64,000 nt of DNA from the NCBI GenBank assembly GCA_003008705.1, contig PDUO01000009.1:248001-312000 (forward strand). Reading direction: 5' to 3'. Shown in pieces: positions 33,906 through 45,580 of the stretch. Each line of letters starts with the position of its first letter. Within the stretch, counting starts at the first letter, position 1. The DNA is from Pezicula radicicola. Taxonomy: Eukaryota > Ascomycota > Leotiomycetes > Helotiales > Dermateaceae. The notes below the pieces were generated by a model that saw nothing but the letters and a program-made list of their open reading frames with translations, had not been told where the DNA came from and did not search any database. Made by a program: the position numbers and the translations under genes.

Positions 33906-35412
33906 TAAGAAACAGCTAAAACTCGTCACTTGAGGAATATCGGGTTTCCAGACCACTATTTCCACTTTCAGAGAACTCGGTGGACCATTTATAGGGGTAT
34001 TTTACGCTGGGCCGAAATCGATTTCTCAACTCCAGCTTGAAGATGTGTACGCAAACAAAGGACTACGGCACCATTGTCCGGCTGTGATAGTCGAATCTTT
34101 TGGTGCATATATTGTATCTATATTCTATTAAAAGCGCATCAAAGACACTATAATCCCTAGATATATAAAGAGGCTATTACCTACGCTAAAGCCTAGTAAT
34201 AAAAATTTATAATAAAATAAGAATTTAATAGTCTAAAGTATAAGAAGATATAAACTCTAGTTAAAAGATTAAAAGATAAAAGTAAAGTCTTAAAAGAATA
34301 CCAGATATATAAGACTAAATATAATAGTTAAAGTAATAATAAGTATAAGTAAACTTAGATAATACCTAGGTATATATACGTGGAATGGTCATTTTGTGCA
34401 ACTCTTTTCATTGTGTGTAGAGAGCTAAAGTGGGCAAGAAGTGAGATTATATACAAAAGTGAAGCTTGTGTGGGCCACATGACTCGGAATAAGTATTCCT
34501 CCGATTCAATTCAACAATATATATAAGTTAATGAATAGGCAGAATATGATTGGACAACATATGGGTGGTAATAGGGTTTGTATTGTGTCCTGTGTTCTGT
34601 GGAAGCTAGAGTGCCAGAATGGGCCTACTTGTAGTAGTAGGACGATCATATGACTATGCCCATATTCACTGAATTCAACATGAGTTTAAATACTATAATT
34701 CATTAGATTACTCTATTTACTCTAACTAGAAGTTAAATTATATAAACTATTATTAGTAATATTATTTAATTACTTTTCTAATACTTTTACTTAAGTTATA
34801 TATAAGGTAATTAGCTACTATTAATTATTATAAGGTAACTCTTATTTAAATCTTTGCTAATTATTTTGTAAGTTAATATTCAGGGGAATTAGTATATAAA
34901 AAAAGAACAGAATTAATTCTTCCCTAGAGGTTGTTAACATTATACAATCATCGCAGCCAGAATCTCCCAAAGATCCAAAAGCTTCCAAGAACTCAGGTCG
35001 TGATCTATAAACGAATGACTGCCTTGGAAGATAGATCACAACTTCTCTAAATACGTCCAGCCGTAGACCTTTTCTACTATGGCTGCATATGCCAGTAATG
35101 TCGAACATTTCCCGCCCAGTTTTGGTGTTATATAAGCTGCACACAACCATGCTCACCCTTACTCACCTTATGACCTAGCGCCATCACAAATATGCATCTG
35201 CCCTTCTTGTTTTAGCAAACAGACAATCTGCGTTTTGTTGTAAGAGACAAAGCGTCGCAAATAATGACTTAACAGCTATGGTTACGCAATTTATAGAAAT
35301 GAATGATACAGTTTACGAAACAGCTTTAACTTTTAGATTCAGAAAACCAAAATTGTAAGCTAGTCAGCCTGTTTGTCTTCCTCCGGGCTCGAGTCTCCCC
35401 CAGACCACCAGA
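33906..35412. other. AT-rich gene-poor island
   Basis: Bases about 34130-34860 are extremely AT-rich with repeated TA/AAGATA-type words and no ORF, consistent with an old, RIP-mutated repeat. An ORF at 34857-35150 (minus, VCSLYNTKTGREMFDI...) shows no recognised domain and may be a gene relic. Confidence 0.5.
34130..34860. repeat. AT-rich sequence, possible RIP-degraded repeat
   Basis: Long runs composed almost only of A and T, with TpA abundant, flanked abruptly by normal-composition DNA. This is what repeat-induced point mutation leaves of transposons, but no terminal repeats or coding remnant could be recognised. Confidence 0.4.
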
Positions 35413-38107
35413 CTAGAATTTGCCGTCGCTCCTCCCTTCCTGTGATCTCATATACCTGTCAAATTGCAACTGGAACTCCGTTTTGAAGTCACGAACAATA
35501 TCTACGACCTTTATCAAGTCATTCTTCTCCAAGCTTCTTCGCTCAGCGCGCGCCAAGCTCATCGCACAGGACACGATGTTGCGGATTTGGCGGCCATCAA
35601 AGCTAGCCTTCCGCCTTAAGAGATCACTCTCTATCCAATCTTCAATCTTGGTCATGGACTTAATCTTATTTTTCTCCTTCAACTGATTCAAAAATTGCTT
35701 GAAAATGGCTGTCGTTTGCTCTTCGTTTAAGGGTTCGTACTTTAGAGCAATATGGATTCGAGATTGGACGGCGACATCGAATTGTGCAATCTGGTTGGTT
35801 GTAAGGAAGAGGATGCCTGGGTGCGTAAGCAACGTCTGATATCTTAACAACTCCAAGGAATGACTAGATAGGTACCTTGATAGTATTCAAGAACACGAAG
35901 GAAGACCGAGACCAAAGCGTTCCTTTCTGTGTTGTTTCCAGCCCCCTTTGATCGGCTTTCGAGGAACACATCCGCTTCGTCGCTATTGATTTTTAGCTCA
36001 TATTATTCGCGTTGATCTCGGCGATTTCATCTCTTACATTAGAAGTATAGCCTCCCAAGTGGATGCTAAGTCGAAGATCTTCTCTAGGTTGATCTCAACG
36101 TATTTGGCCTTAGTACCGACATCGGCAACGCTTACAGGAAACAATGGTTTCTTTGCAGCGATTGCGACAGTCTCAGCTGTAGTTGTCTTACCTACGCCGG
36201 GTGGCCCTATAGAAGCATTAGTAGTCACAACTGGCAGACTAAAACGCCAAGGGACACTTACCATATAGCAATATCACGAGACCTTTGCCTTTATTTACAA
36301 CGATGTCTTCAACTTGAGCATCATCTTCATCTTCGCCACCTCCGGCTCCTCCATGGTTCTTCACGAGGTTCATGAGGAGATCCTTTGTTGCCTTTCCTGA
36401 ATTCTTTCCCATTAGCTGCAATTTATTGAAGTATGCGTCGCTGTTCTCGTTCGGGTCCTTCTTGACTATGCTAACTTGCAACTGAGCCCACTGCTTATCC
36501 CTCAACACATAGCCAAGTACTCTTGGCGGACAGAGCATGAATTGCTCTGGGGTCCAATCACACTCTCGCTCTTTCCCGGTAGCTTTATCGTAGCTTCTTC
36601 GGGCCATTTTCATTAACTCGTCGTTATTACGACATTCCGAGCAGTTGCAATCTAGGTCGTCATCGACTGGAACTAGTGCACCCATCACTGCAACAGCTGG
36701 GCCGTAGCGATTGTATGACAAGTAGTCTACCATCACCGTGCTGTCCACCTACGTGATTGAGATATCAGTACCTCAGGGCCAGAAAACCGTTCTATGAGAA
36801 TATTACCTGAGAAGATTTTGCGACATTCGACCTTTGAGTGTGTTGGCTACGAAGGGACAATTGCGAATATTCACCATCAGAGTCCTGCTACTGTCAGTCC
36901 TGAATTTAGTCTCTGGAATTGTCAGTACTCACCGAAGCTATAGTCCATGAACGGTACCTCAGAGGCTCCAACCCCCTTCTTACTGAAAATTGCTTCACCT
37001 TTATAGTGAAACATTTGTTCTCCTTTCTTTGCAATGCACAACTTCCGATACTGCTTTCCTCGCTCCTCCAGATCATCCTCCACACGTTTAGGATCCTCGT
37101 GATAGCACAGGGGATAGAATGACAGTGAGTTGATAAGCTTGGCACCCTCGAACCGGTCTATCTTAAAATTCAGTAATGTCCGCGAGAAATTCTGGCCATT
37201 CCAATCGTAGGACCAACAGCCAACCGTCCAAGGCTTTGACTTTCCTCTGGAGGACTCGGCAACTGGCCAAGGGCGTAAATTGTCCTGTACAATGAATATC
37301 TGCTCCTGCTTCTGAAAAGGGCAACCGAAGACTTTCTCGCCGGGTGGAAAGATAGTCCATAGTGTCTCGAAGGTCACACGCCTTTGGTCAATGTTCTGAG
37401 CTCGAGATTTGAAATATTGATCCAGTCGTCGATCCCCCGAGCCCTCAGATATGGTTTTGAGAAGCAGTCTGAGGTCAGAATGGGCTTGATCATCTGGCTT
37501 GGTGAGCAGCACTGTGTCTGCGAGCTTCTCCAGTTTGTCCCAGTTGAGGACAATCGGCTCAAATGGGGATTCCAGTGCGACACTATCATCAATTAAAACA
37601 TGTCCAGGATAATGTCGCAGCTGGGATCTGAGCAAATCGCGCAGGTCTGTATCATGGATCTCAATTTCATCGCTCCACATGCCATCGATAAATTTGCGAA
37701 GAGTAAAGGCGTAAGGCTTTGTATTTTCCAAAACCTCGGTGTTCAGTTCGGTTCCGTCAGGAAGCACATCTTTTCTTTCTTTTTCATCCTTTATATTGTG
37801 AAGAATTCGGGCCCGAGATGTTGGAACAACACTTTCTTCCTATTTCTGATCAGTACATGACCCGGTTCGAGGCAGAGCATGGATCCCTTACTTCTTCCTT
37901 CACATCTCCTTCGACGGAATCTTTCTGTGTTTTCATTAATCCTGTACCACACTACTTGTTTGAAGTGTCGATAAATCAAACGTGAAACTATACCTCATCA
38001 TGTTTCTCACTAGCGTTATCCGCGGCAGCTACCTTTTTTGCAAGCTCCTGGTATTCACTCTCTAAATTGATGAACTTTTCCTCTAGAGCAGCCAACTTGG
38101 CCTCCAT
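35413..38107 (-). CDS. DUF7025-type fungal AAA+ ATPase
   Basis: Exons: 37994-38107, 37892-37924, 36933-37839, a short exon within about 36790-36900, 36262-36748, 36038-36206, 35876-35982, 35413-35816. The N-terminus is a coiled coil (MEAKLAALEEKFINLESEYQ). A central DUF7025-like region follows (YPGHVLIDDSVALESPFEPI, FPPGEKVFGCPFQ, VDSTVMVDYLSYNRYGP). The ATPase has Walker A GPPGVGKTT, Walker B AILLIDEADVF, sensor-like ILFLTTNQIAQFD and the arginine region VQSRIHIALKYEPL. Family members are widespread in filamentous fungi and of unknown function. The joint between the exon ending near 36933 and the one starting at 36748 could not be fixed: the strongest donor (36932) leads to a stop in every acceptor tried, while weaker donors keep frame. 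All other joints are in phase. Confidence 0.78.
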
Positions 38108-38683
38108 TTTAGTCAGCTTGCTTGATGAGACTTGTGTCCTTTTGCGGTGGGAGAAAACGACGTGATGAAAAGATGGGTGTTCTGCGTAGAGCCAGAATAA
38201 GGCTCTATATTGTAATTGTTGCACAAGTCAGGAAATCCAGCCTAACGGCCTTGAGTCAGCGCGATAATTGACATCATCATCATCATGTCAGGAAATCTGT
38301 GACCACGGAGTATTGTCTGAAGGGATGAACGGAAGTGTGATTCATGTACAGCTCAGCCGCACAACCAATAGCTTGAAAACACGACCATCCATCCTTTACA
38401 ATCTTGCATACTGCCAGCAACATATTGATGTGGGCGTCGCTAAATGTGGAAGCTTGCATGTGCTGGATTTCAGCTTTGTATGGCTGTGGTTGAGTGCGCC
38501 CGGCTGGCAGCACCCTTTTTAATTAAATGAAGAAACTGTCCATTCTCAGTGCTTACCTTCCTGAGCGCTTATCATGTAGAACATGCTGTGACCATCCATC
38601 TCGTGCAAGCTGGTATTTCAGTTCAGTCAACACTGGATTGATGAGTTCAATGCTTCGTTTTATTGCTATCGAGTATTGCCAAA
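38108..38683. other. Divergent promoter region
   Basis: Lies between the AAA+ gene (minus) and the NLR-like gene (plus). ORFs at 38268-38522 are chance. An ATCATCATCATC run is at about 38270-38286. Confidence 0.4.
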
Positions 38684-40577
38684 ATGCCACAGCATGAACC
38701 AGCCAATAGATCAGGGCCAAATGCGCCTAACAGATACGATTTAACAGAAGACCAAAAGTAAGCCCAAATTAGTTCCAAGATAATAATCACTAGCTAATCA
38801 GAATGTCTGAGCAGGAAAGAGCTTTCTATAGTGAAAAGTAAAGAAGTCGAGTTGCGAGATTGGCTCCGACTCAGAAAAGACTTTTCAGACGAAGAACGCA
38901 GCGCACTTCAGTGTCAAGATTATCGCCAGTTTGCAGAATATTGGACCAACGTCTCATTGCGTGCAAATAGTGATTTAAATCGAGGTCGCCAGCAAGGCTG
39001 GCGGAAATGGGCCCGTAAATACCAAAGCTTTGGAGACGGGGTTCTTGGATTTATGAAAGACTGGGAGCCTCTGATTAATATAGTCAAGGGATGTGGAGGA
39101 GGATATGGAGATATGGCTATCGGGACTATTTCTCTTATCTTCGTAGTATGAATTTCCCATGCTCCTGGTTTGCCAGATATAGGTGATTAACCTCGGAGAC
39201 AGGTGGCCAGGAACAAAGAACAGTCGGAGGGTTATCTATCAGCAGCACTTGGAAACATCAAGGACCGAATTATTGGTTTCGCAATGTATGAGGATATATA
39301 TCGTGAGAGTAATGTACTCCAGGACGACCTACGAGCCAAAATTGTAGGCGCTTACTCAAGCTTCATTAATTTGGCGATTGAGGCCACAAAATACTACAAA
39401 GGTGGCGGAACTTGTAAGTTAAGTTCATTGGGCGATAATATATAGTTACTCTGGCTAATATGGATCTGGAACAGGGAGGTGGTTGAGGACTCTTGGAGAA
39501 CCAGGAAGGTTCAAGAAAATGGCAGCTGAAGTCGAGGAGTTCACAGTTGCTATTCGACTAAGATGCGAGGAATTATTAAGCAAAAATGTGAGCGAAATCA
39601 AGGACTCTAATAAGGGTGGGTAATTGTCTCTTGAGTTTTCAGCGCAGATGCTGGGCTCTTGAAGTTTGTGACTAACATCACCATTACAGATCTCAAAGCC
39701 AAAGTAGAACGTTCGTTGACTCTCGGTTGAGCAAAAATAGTCACTGACCAGCTAATAACAACATACAGAACTTCAACAGACTAACGATGACATCAAATTA
39801 GCCGAAATCCACAAAGTTTGGAACCTTGGAAGATACTCTGCAAAACCAACACGCACCGAAGATCTACGGACTTATCGACGACTTCTGCACGAAAACCTTG
39901 ATGAAGATTTTGATCAATTCCATCTGGGAGACAGCAAGCGTATAGAATTTGAAGCAAGCAGCAAATTTGACGAATGGCAGAAGCCTGAACTTTCTAGACT
40001 GCTGATTTTGGTTGGTTACAGTGAACCTAGCATTGCGGAGCCTCAGTATTATTGCTGGCTATCCCCCTTGGTTTTGGACCTCATTGAACAACGACAAAAT
40101 AATCGCGAAATCTATGCTTACTACTTACTTCCGGCCAAAAGAACGATGCCGTTTCATGATGTAATGGTTGATATTCTCTTTCAGCTGCTGAAGTTCAAGA
40201 TTGAAGCACTGCGAGATCAAGATCAGTACTCAACGTTGATCGACCTGTACGAGATATTTGATACCAAACCAACTAAAAATAAAGGAGATCGATTTGAAGC
40301 ACTGAAGAATCTTTCAGTATATGTTATTAAATTCTTCGAGAAATCGGAGAATGTATATATCTTGTTGGATCGAGTAGACAAGTGCGACGAACCTGAGCGT
40401 CTGGCACTTTTGGATATTCTAGGCTGTATGGTGACGTTTTCAAGATGCAAACTAAAAGTTCTGGTAGTTATAAGTGGGTCTGACTGGGATTTTGAACTAA
40501 ACGAATTGGACAAAAGCTATGTTCAGAATATTGTCATCTATAAGGAGGAGCAAGAAAGGATAGAGGATGTGTATTAG
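38684..40577 (+). CDS. NLR-like protein with degenerate NTPase, no repeat domain
   Basis: Six exons (38684-38757, 38815-39145, 39203-39413, 39475-39615, 39690-39710, 39769-40577) sum to 528 residues. The N-terminal half is helical and charged (LRKDFSDEERSALQCQDYRQ, GFMKDWEPLINIVKGCGGGY) and resembles the N-terminal helical region (DUF7708-like) of fungal STAND proteins. The second half has an NTPase-like fold without a canonical P-loop: WLSPLVLDLIEQRQNNREIY, a Walker-B-like VYILLDRVDKCDEPE, and LKVLVVISGSDWDF where a sensor strand would be. It stops soon after, so no ankyrin, WD40 or TPR repeats follow. The fifth exon is only 21 nt. A role in non-self recognition or programmed death is inferred from the family. 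Confidence 0.65.
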
Positions 40578-41640
40578 CACGAAACAAGGTTGCCGCTGCA
40601 GCTTTTCCCAACGAAGAACTGTTGTATCTTGGAATGGATCTTTACAGACTTGTTTAGTAGGGTATAATTTCATTAAACTACTATCCTAATATAAACTTAA
40701 ACATCTAGATACCTAGTCTATTACATCTTAATAATACTACGACTCTAGTTAAACTTATTATATATATATATATTTAAATCCTATATATATTAGTTTATAT
40801 AAAGAATAATTAAATATATAATTCTAAAAAGGCAGTTGCAAATATGAAGGCTTTCGTACTTCAAACGTACCCATTCTTGAGGCGGTAATCTCGAATACTG
40901 GAAGATAAAGAGAAAATATCCCTTTCAGAGTATTAGTAAGAAGTCTATCAATTACAATGCTAAGAAAACAAACGTTTACGTTTCAGCGTCAAAGAATGCG
41001 AACCCAGAATCGGCAATCGCTTTCGATCGGGGGCTACATTCGTATTCTTAGTTTGGCAGCGTTCTAACAAACAGGCGGTGTACAGCAGTCTCGCCACTGC
41101 ATCTTGTTCATCCATTCTGTTAAAGGTTCAATTGTTGAAAACGAAAACAGAATGAGCGTCGTGATAGCTTCTCGCACGTATGTTTGAAGATGGACTATTA
41201 CACGATGTGAGGAGACTAGATCGTCCTGAGGCAATGGAAATACCACCCAAGTTATCGGGGATGAGAAGATTGTGAACTGGTGAATCCACAAAATTAAAAT
41301 TTACCGATGGGAAATCAGAAATTTTGACGTATGATATACATGCCTTTTCGTGCTTGTTTAATAATCTGCATCCTAGAAACAACTGCCGGTTCTACAACGG
41401 TGATCATTTCGTTTTTGGGATGCCATCCCGAGAAGCCATGCAACGTGGGGATCCCGGGAAAACAAAAGTCCTCGCCAATTGGTGACATGATATTGAAACA
41501 GCCCAGTAGTCTTATCAACTGCATAGTTAAACAGCAATTACCTCTCTCCTCTTCCACTTTGGATGTTCGCGTTCTGCTTGTGCAGTCTTGTTGAAGGTAC
41601 AGTTTCTGTTGCGACACCCATCAGCCAAATCAGCTGGCTC
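40578..41640. other. AT-rich spacer before the second P450
   Basis: Bases 40640-40830 are AT-rich with a TA dinucleotide run near 40760-40775. ORFs at 41064-41617 on the minus strand and 41331-41594 on the plus have no domain. An alternative in-frame ATG for the P450 lies at 41563. Confidence 0.45.
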
Positions 41641-43606
41641 ATGTCAAATATGTTCTCTGACGAGTTTGCTGGACGAGTGATTGCATGGCAGGTCGTCTTA
41701 CTGCTTGCTTTTTCTGCGTATATCGCGAGATTGTGGAGTCAGTACGATCGTTTGAGGGCTTTCAAAGGTCCATTTGGTACTGGGGTCTCGAACTTGGTAA
41801 GTTTTTATTTCATGCAGCACCGTTTCATGTCAAAGTGGTGAAATGCTTTGGTTCATAAATGATCTATCATTTACGCATGCTTGAGTTTTTGTTATTCTTC
41901 AAAGACAATATTCGTGTTTCTCTATTTTTTGACGCCGGATACATCACTGACTCTCGGATCTTCAAGTGGTTGGTAAAGGTAGTCCTCGGTCTAAATGCGC
42001 ACATAGAATATTATGAGGTCAGCAAGAAATATGGTAAGCTCTCTCCAATGTATTAGACTATAGGGAAAAGAATAAGAAAAGAAAATATTATTTGCTAAAC
42101 TATCCTCCTGACAGGCTCACTTGCCCGGATTGGCCCTAATACACTTATCACGAGTTCTCCAGAACTATTGATTCGCATGAATACAGCCCGGTCTCCATAT
42201 ACTAAAAGTAACTGGTACAAGGGCAATAGAATCCAGCCAGGACGTGATAATGTCTTCAGCATGTTAAGCGAGAAAGGCCATACACAACGTCGATCACAAA
42301 TGGCTGCTGGAGTACGTATTTATCTACTTACACATCAAATTACTGAATACGCAGCTGCTGACTAGTTCCAGTATTCTGGAAAGGAGAACACATCTCTAGA
42401 AAACTCTATCGACACTCACGTACAAAACCTAGTCCGACTAATCCGAACAAAGTATCTATCCAAGGATGCAGCTTTCAAACCCATGGACCTAGCTCGGAAA
42501 GCACAATTTCTCACTTTAGACATAATCACGGACATTGCTTTTGGGCAGACCTTTGGCGATTTGGAAAGAGACGAGGATGTGCACAGTTATATTCAGTCGA
42601 CAGAGGAGATGCTGCAGGTGATTGCCTTGATGGCAACCGTTCCAGTCGTTAGCGACGTTGTGCAGAGTAAGGCCATTGGTAACTTCTTGTTTCCAAGTGG
42701 AAGGGAACGTACTGGAATTGGTAGATTGATAGGGTAAGTCAAGGCATAACTGGGAACTAAATTCCAACTCGCTAAGACGCTGACTGAAATGTAGTATTGC
42801 AAAGCAGATAGTTGAACAGAGGGTCAGCAATGCTCCAACATCACCGCCTGACATGCTAGGCTCCTTCATGCGTCACGGTCTAAATGAAGAACAACTGGTA
42901 TCAGAATCCTTAATGCAAATACTAGCTGGAGCCGACACCTCCGCAACCGCTATCCGCGCTACCATGCTGTTCCTCATAACCAACCCACACTGCTACCAAG
43001 CTCTCCGCTCCGAAATCGACTCCGCAATCCAGAAAGGTACCATTTCGAACCCTATAATTACAGACTCAGAAGCTCAAGAATTACCTTATCTTCAAGCTGT
43101 CATCAAAGAAGGAATGCGTATCTGGCCACCTGTGACGGGTTTGTTGTCAAAGAAGAGTCCACCTGAAGGTGATACAGTTGAGATTGATGGAGAGAAAGCT
43201 TTTATTCCTGGTGGTACCGAGATTGGATATTGTGCCTGGGGAGTCCATCGTAATCGAGAGGTGTTTGGTCATGATGCCGATGTATTTAGACCTGAGAGAT
43301 GGCTTGAGCTTGGTGCTGATAGTGAGAAGTTGGCAAGGATGAAGAGAACCGTCGAACTAATTTGGGGTTATGGAAAATATCAGTGTCTAGGCAAGAATGT
43401 TGCAATACTTGAGTTGAACAAGGTTTTCGTTGAGGTGAGTTTCCAGTCTCCTTTTTGAGGTTTAATTTTACTAATTCGTGAGGTAGTTATTGAGAAATTT
43501 TGATTTTGAACTTGTTGATCCGACGAAGCCTTGGAAGAGTGGTAATGTGGGGTTGTGGATGCAGTCGGAACTTTGGGTTAGAGTTACTGAGCGTGATGAT
43601 GCCTGA
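41641..43606 (+). CDS. Cytochrome P450, pisatin-demethylase-like
   Basis: Six exons (41641-41796, 41967-42033, 42115-42311, 42372-42733, 42795-43434, 43487-43606) sum to 513 residues. Features: membrane anchor VIAWQVVLLLAFSAYIARLW, GSLARIGPNTLITSSPELL, C-helix NVFSMLSEKGHTQRRSQ, I-helix ESLMQILAGADTSATAIRAT, K-helix VIKEGMRIWPP, PERF-type FRPERWLE, and heme loop LIWGYGKYQCLGKNVAILEL. The heme motif reads WGYGKYQCLGKN rather than FGxGxRxCxG, as is usual in pisatin-demethylase-like P450s. It is expected in the endoplasmic reticulum with NADPH-P450 reductase; substrate unknown. The first intron is 170 bp, so a small missed exon is possible. An upstream in-frame ATG at 41563 would add 26 residues. 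Confidence 0.85.
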
Positions 43607-43820
43607 ATAATGTACAGAGATGTCTGTTTTATGTTCTTGTTAAGTCCAGTCTATTTCATAGAAAATATTGTAATGAAGTAGGATACGGTGTATGTGTGTA
43701 TGGTATATGGTGTCTTTAGTCTTAGTGATTATGACTTAATTATCTAAGCTCGCTTCCGAATTAAGTGTACTAGTACCTAGTTAGGAACATGTGTCGAGTG
43801 CAAAGTGCAGTTATGTAGGC

Positions 43821-43871
43821 TAAGTTACATAAGTTAAGTGAGTTACTCAAGTTCAAGTAAATTACTTAAAT
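43821..43871. repeat. 18-bp AGTAAATTACTT-type repeat, possible MITE relic
   Basis: AAGTGAGTTACTCAAGTT and CAAGTAAATTACTTAAAT stand in tandem and match the interior units of the MITE at 13.9 kb. Flanks CAGTTATGTA and, reverse-complemented, CTGCTATGTA could be eroded inverted ends. Confidence 0.45.
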
Positions 43872-44654
43872 TGTTTTACATAGCAGTGTCCATGGTTTCC
43901 GAGCCATTCCCCAGTATCTTTAGGCGAGACGAATGAAATCCATTATAACACATCGAATACCATACGAATTAGTTTATAAGCGATCATTCCAATTAGGGGA
44001 AGGGAGTTACCTAACTTAAATCTACCTCTTACGTCTAAGTGAAAAACCATTCGAAGTGACCTTTCGAGACCAATTCTTACGGTACCCCGTTATTGGGTAT
44101 ATTCTATACTTTATCTGGAGAAATAAATCCGTCATCCCTCGCTTACTCTCCTTGTCTGATGTTTGGGTGGTGAAGTGCTATATTATTGAACGTGCAACAC
44201 CTTATCTACAAAATAAGTTCGTTGCCATAAGTATGTATTTTGATTATTTCGTCAAAGTATACACTCCCACTTTTATACTCTAGCTGCTACTTTTAGTACG
44301 CAGTAAACTTTATAGTCCAATGATTATTTGATACCTAATAAAGCGAAATTTCTTTAGAGCTTGCTTTGCATTTTTATAATTTTTAACATAGGTGCACTGA
44401 ATTCAATAAGCCTCTATGAGTCCTTAGGCATGACATGGGATTCAATCAGAAGCCTCCGGCAGAACATGATACTTGCGCCGTCCAGAAGTGTCAGTTGCAA
44501 AGAATCATATGGTTATTTGAATTCAAATGAGGCGTTTGAAACATGTCATAATCTGTCTGTGTCTGCCGTTAAAGTACTTTAGTGAAGATTCCGACTTGAA
44601 CAGCATTTATGCATTGAAGAAGGGCATATAATGCAGCTGTTTGTTCAGCCTCGC

Positions 44655-44939
44655 TTAATAGCACCACTTCCAAATATTGACAAGCTCTTCCTTGAACTCT
44701 TTATCTAGGAATGCCGTTGCTGCTTTGTCCAGCACCGCCTCATATATTGTAGGATCCGCAATATGCCGTATCGATAATGTGGTAGATTTAGCCCGGCGAG
44801 GAAGGTTCCTTCCCTTTTGTTCGAGAACAAGAACGAAGACCCTAAACCACGTTACTATTGCACCCAACTCCTCCTTGAAATCTATGTTGAGAGAAGCTGC
44901 AGCCACTTCTTCCAAAGTTGTTTGATGTCCGAAATCCAT
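44655..44939 (-). pseudogene. Fragment resembling fungal Vts1 helical region
   Basis: The 94-codon ORF contains LEEVAAASLNIDFKEELGAI followed by VTWFRV, which looks like the region before the WFRVL helix of fungal Vts1/Smaug proteins. It then repeats a weaker version, FLDKEFKEELVNIWKWCY. No SAM domain follows and no full gene surrounds it. It is probably a duplicated, decaying exon fragment; the family match is from memory and uncertain. Confidence 0.3.
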
Positions 44940-45580
44940 GCTGGAAATCCTTTCTGAGGCATAGATATCCGCTGTGGAAAATTCGTGAGCCAGTATCTGC
45001 CCTATCTGCTGAAAAAAAATTAATCTGGAGAACGAATCGCATGCTTTGATTGAAAGATATGTTGCTCTGTGAATGGAAAAAAAACATGTGGTATAGAATT
45101 GGAATACGTGGACTGCTGTCCCTTGATACCCATTTCAATACTGCGGAGGCCAGTTGTACCATTAAACTATACTCAGCAGCAGGTATTGGCTCGGAGGCTA
45201 ACTATACCCGACTTGACTGGATTTACACAGGACTCGAAGGGTGTTAGACTAGGAGCCATTCCCTCCGTACGAATAATGCTCCGGGTGGGCTGTGCTTAGG
45301 ATATTGCTCAGATTCGAAGCTAGAAATATACTTTGAGAAGTGTAACTTTCATGGCAAACTCTAGAGATAGTCTGTCACAAATGCTGAATGATACTTCACT
45401 GGCATTGATACTGATACTCCTCGTGGTAGCTTCAAAACTCGTCGGGAGGGTCGCCTTGACCAACACAAAGGAGAATACTATAAACGGCGATGCTAGTTGA
45501 AATCGCAGTCCTCGCACTTCATGGTAGTCTGATTTGATTTTGTTACATCTCTGAGCCACATCAAGATTTCATTCCAGTCA

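Larger units (their letters stand above)
43607..45580. other. Gene-poor region with repeat motif and a Vts1-like fragment
   Basis: Two 18-bp units lie at 43836-43853 and 43854-43871, flanked by poorly conserved inverted sequence, possibly a decayed MITE. A 94-codon ORF at 44655-44939 is listed separately. Otherwise nothing recognised. Confidence 0.45.
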
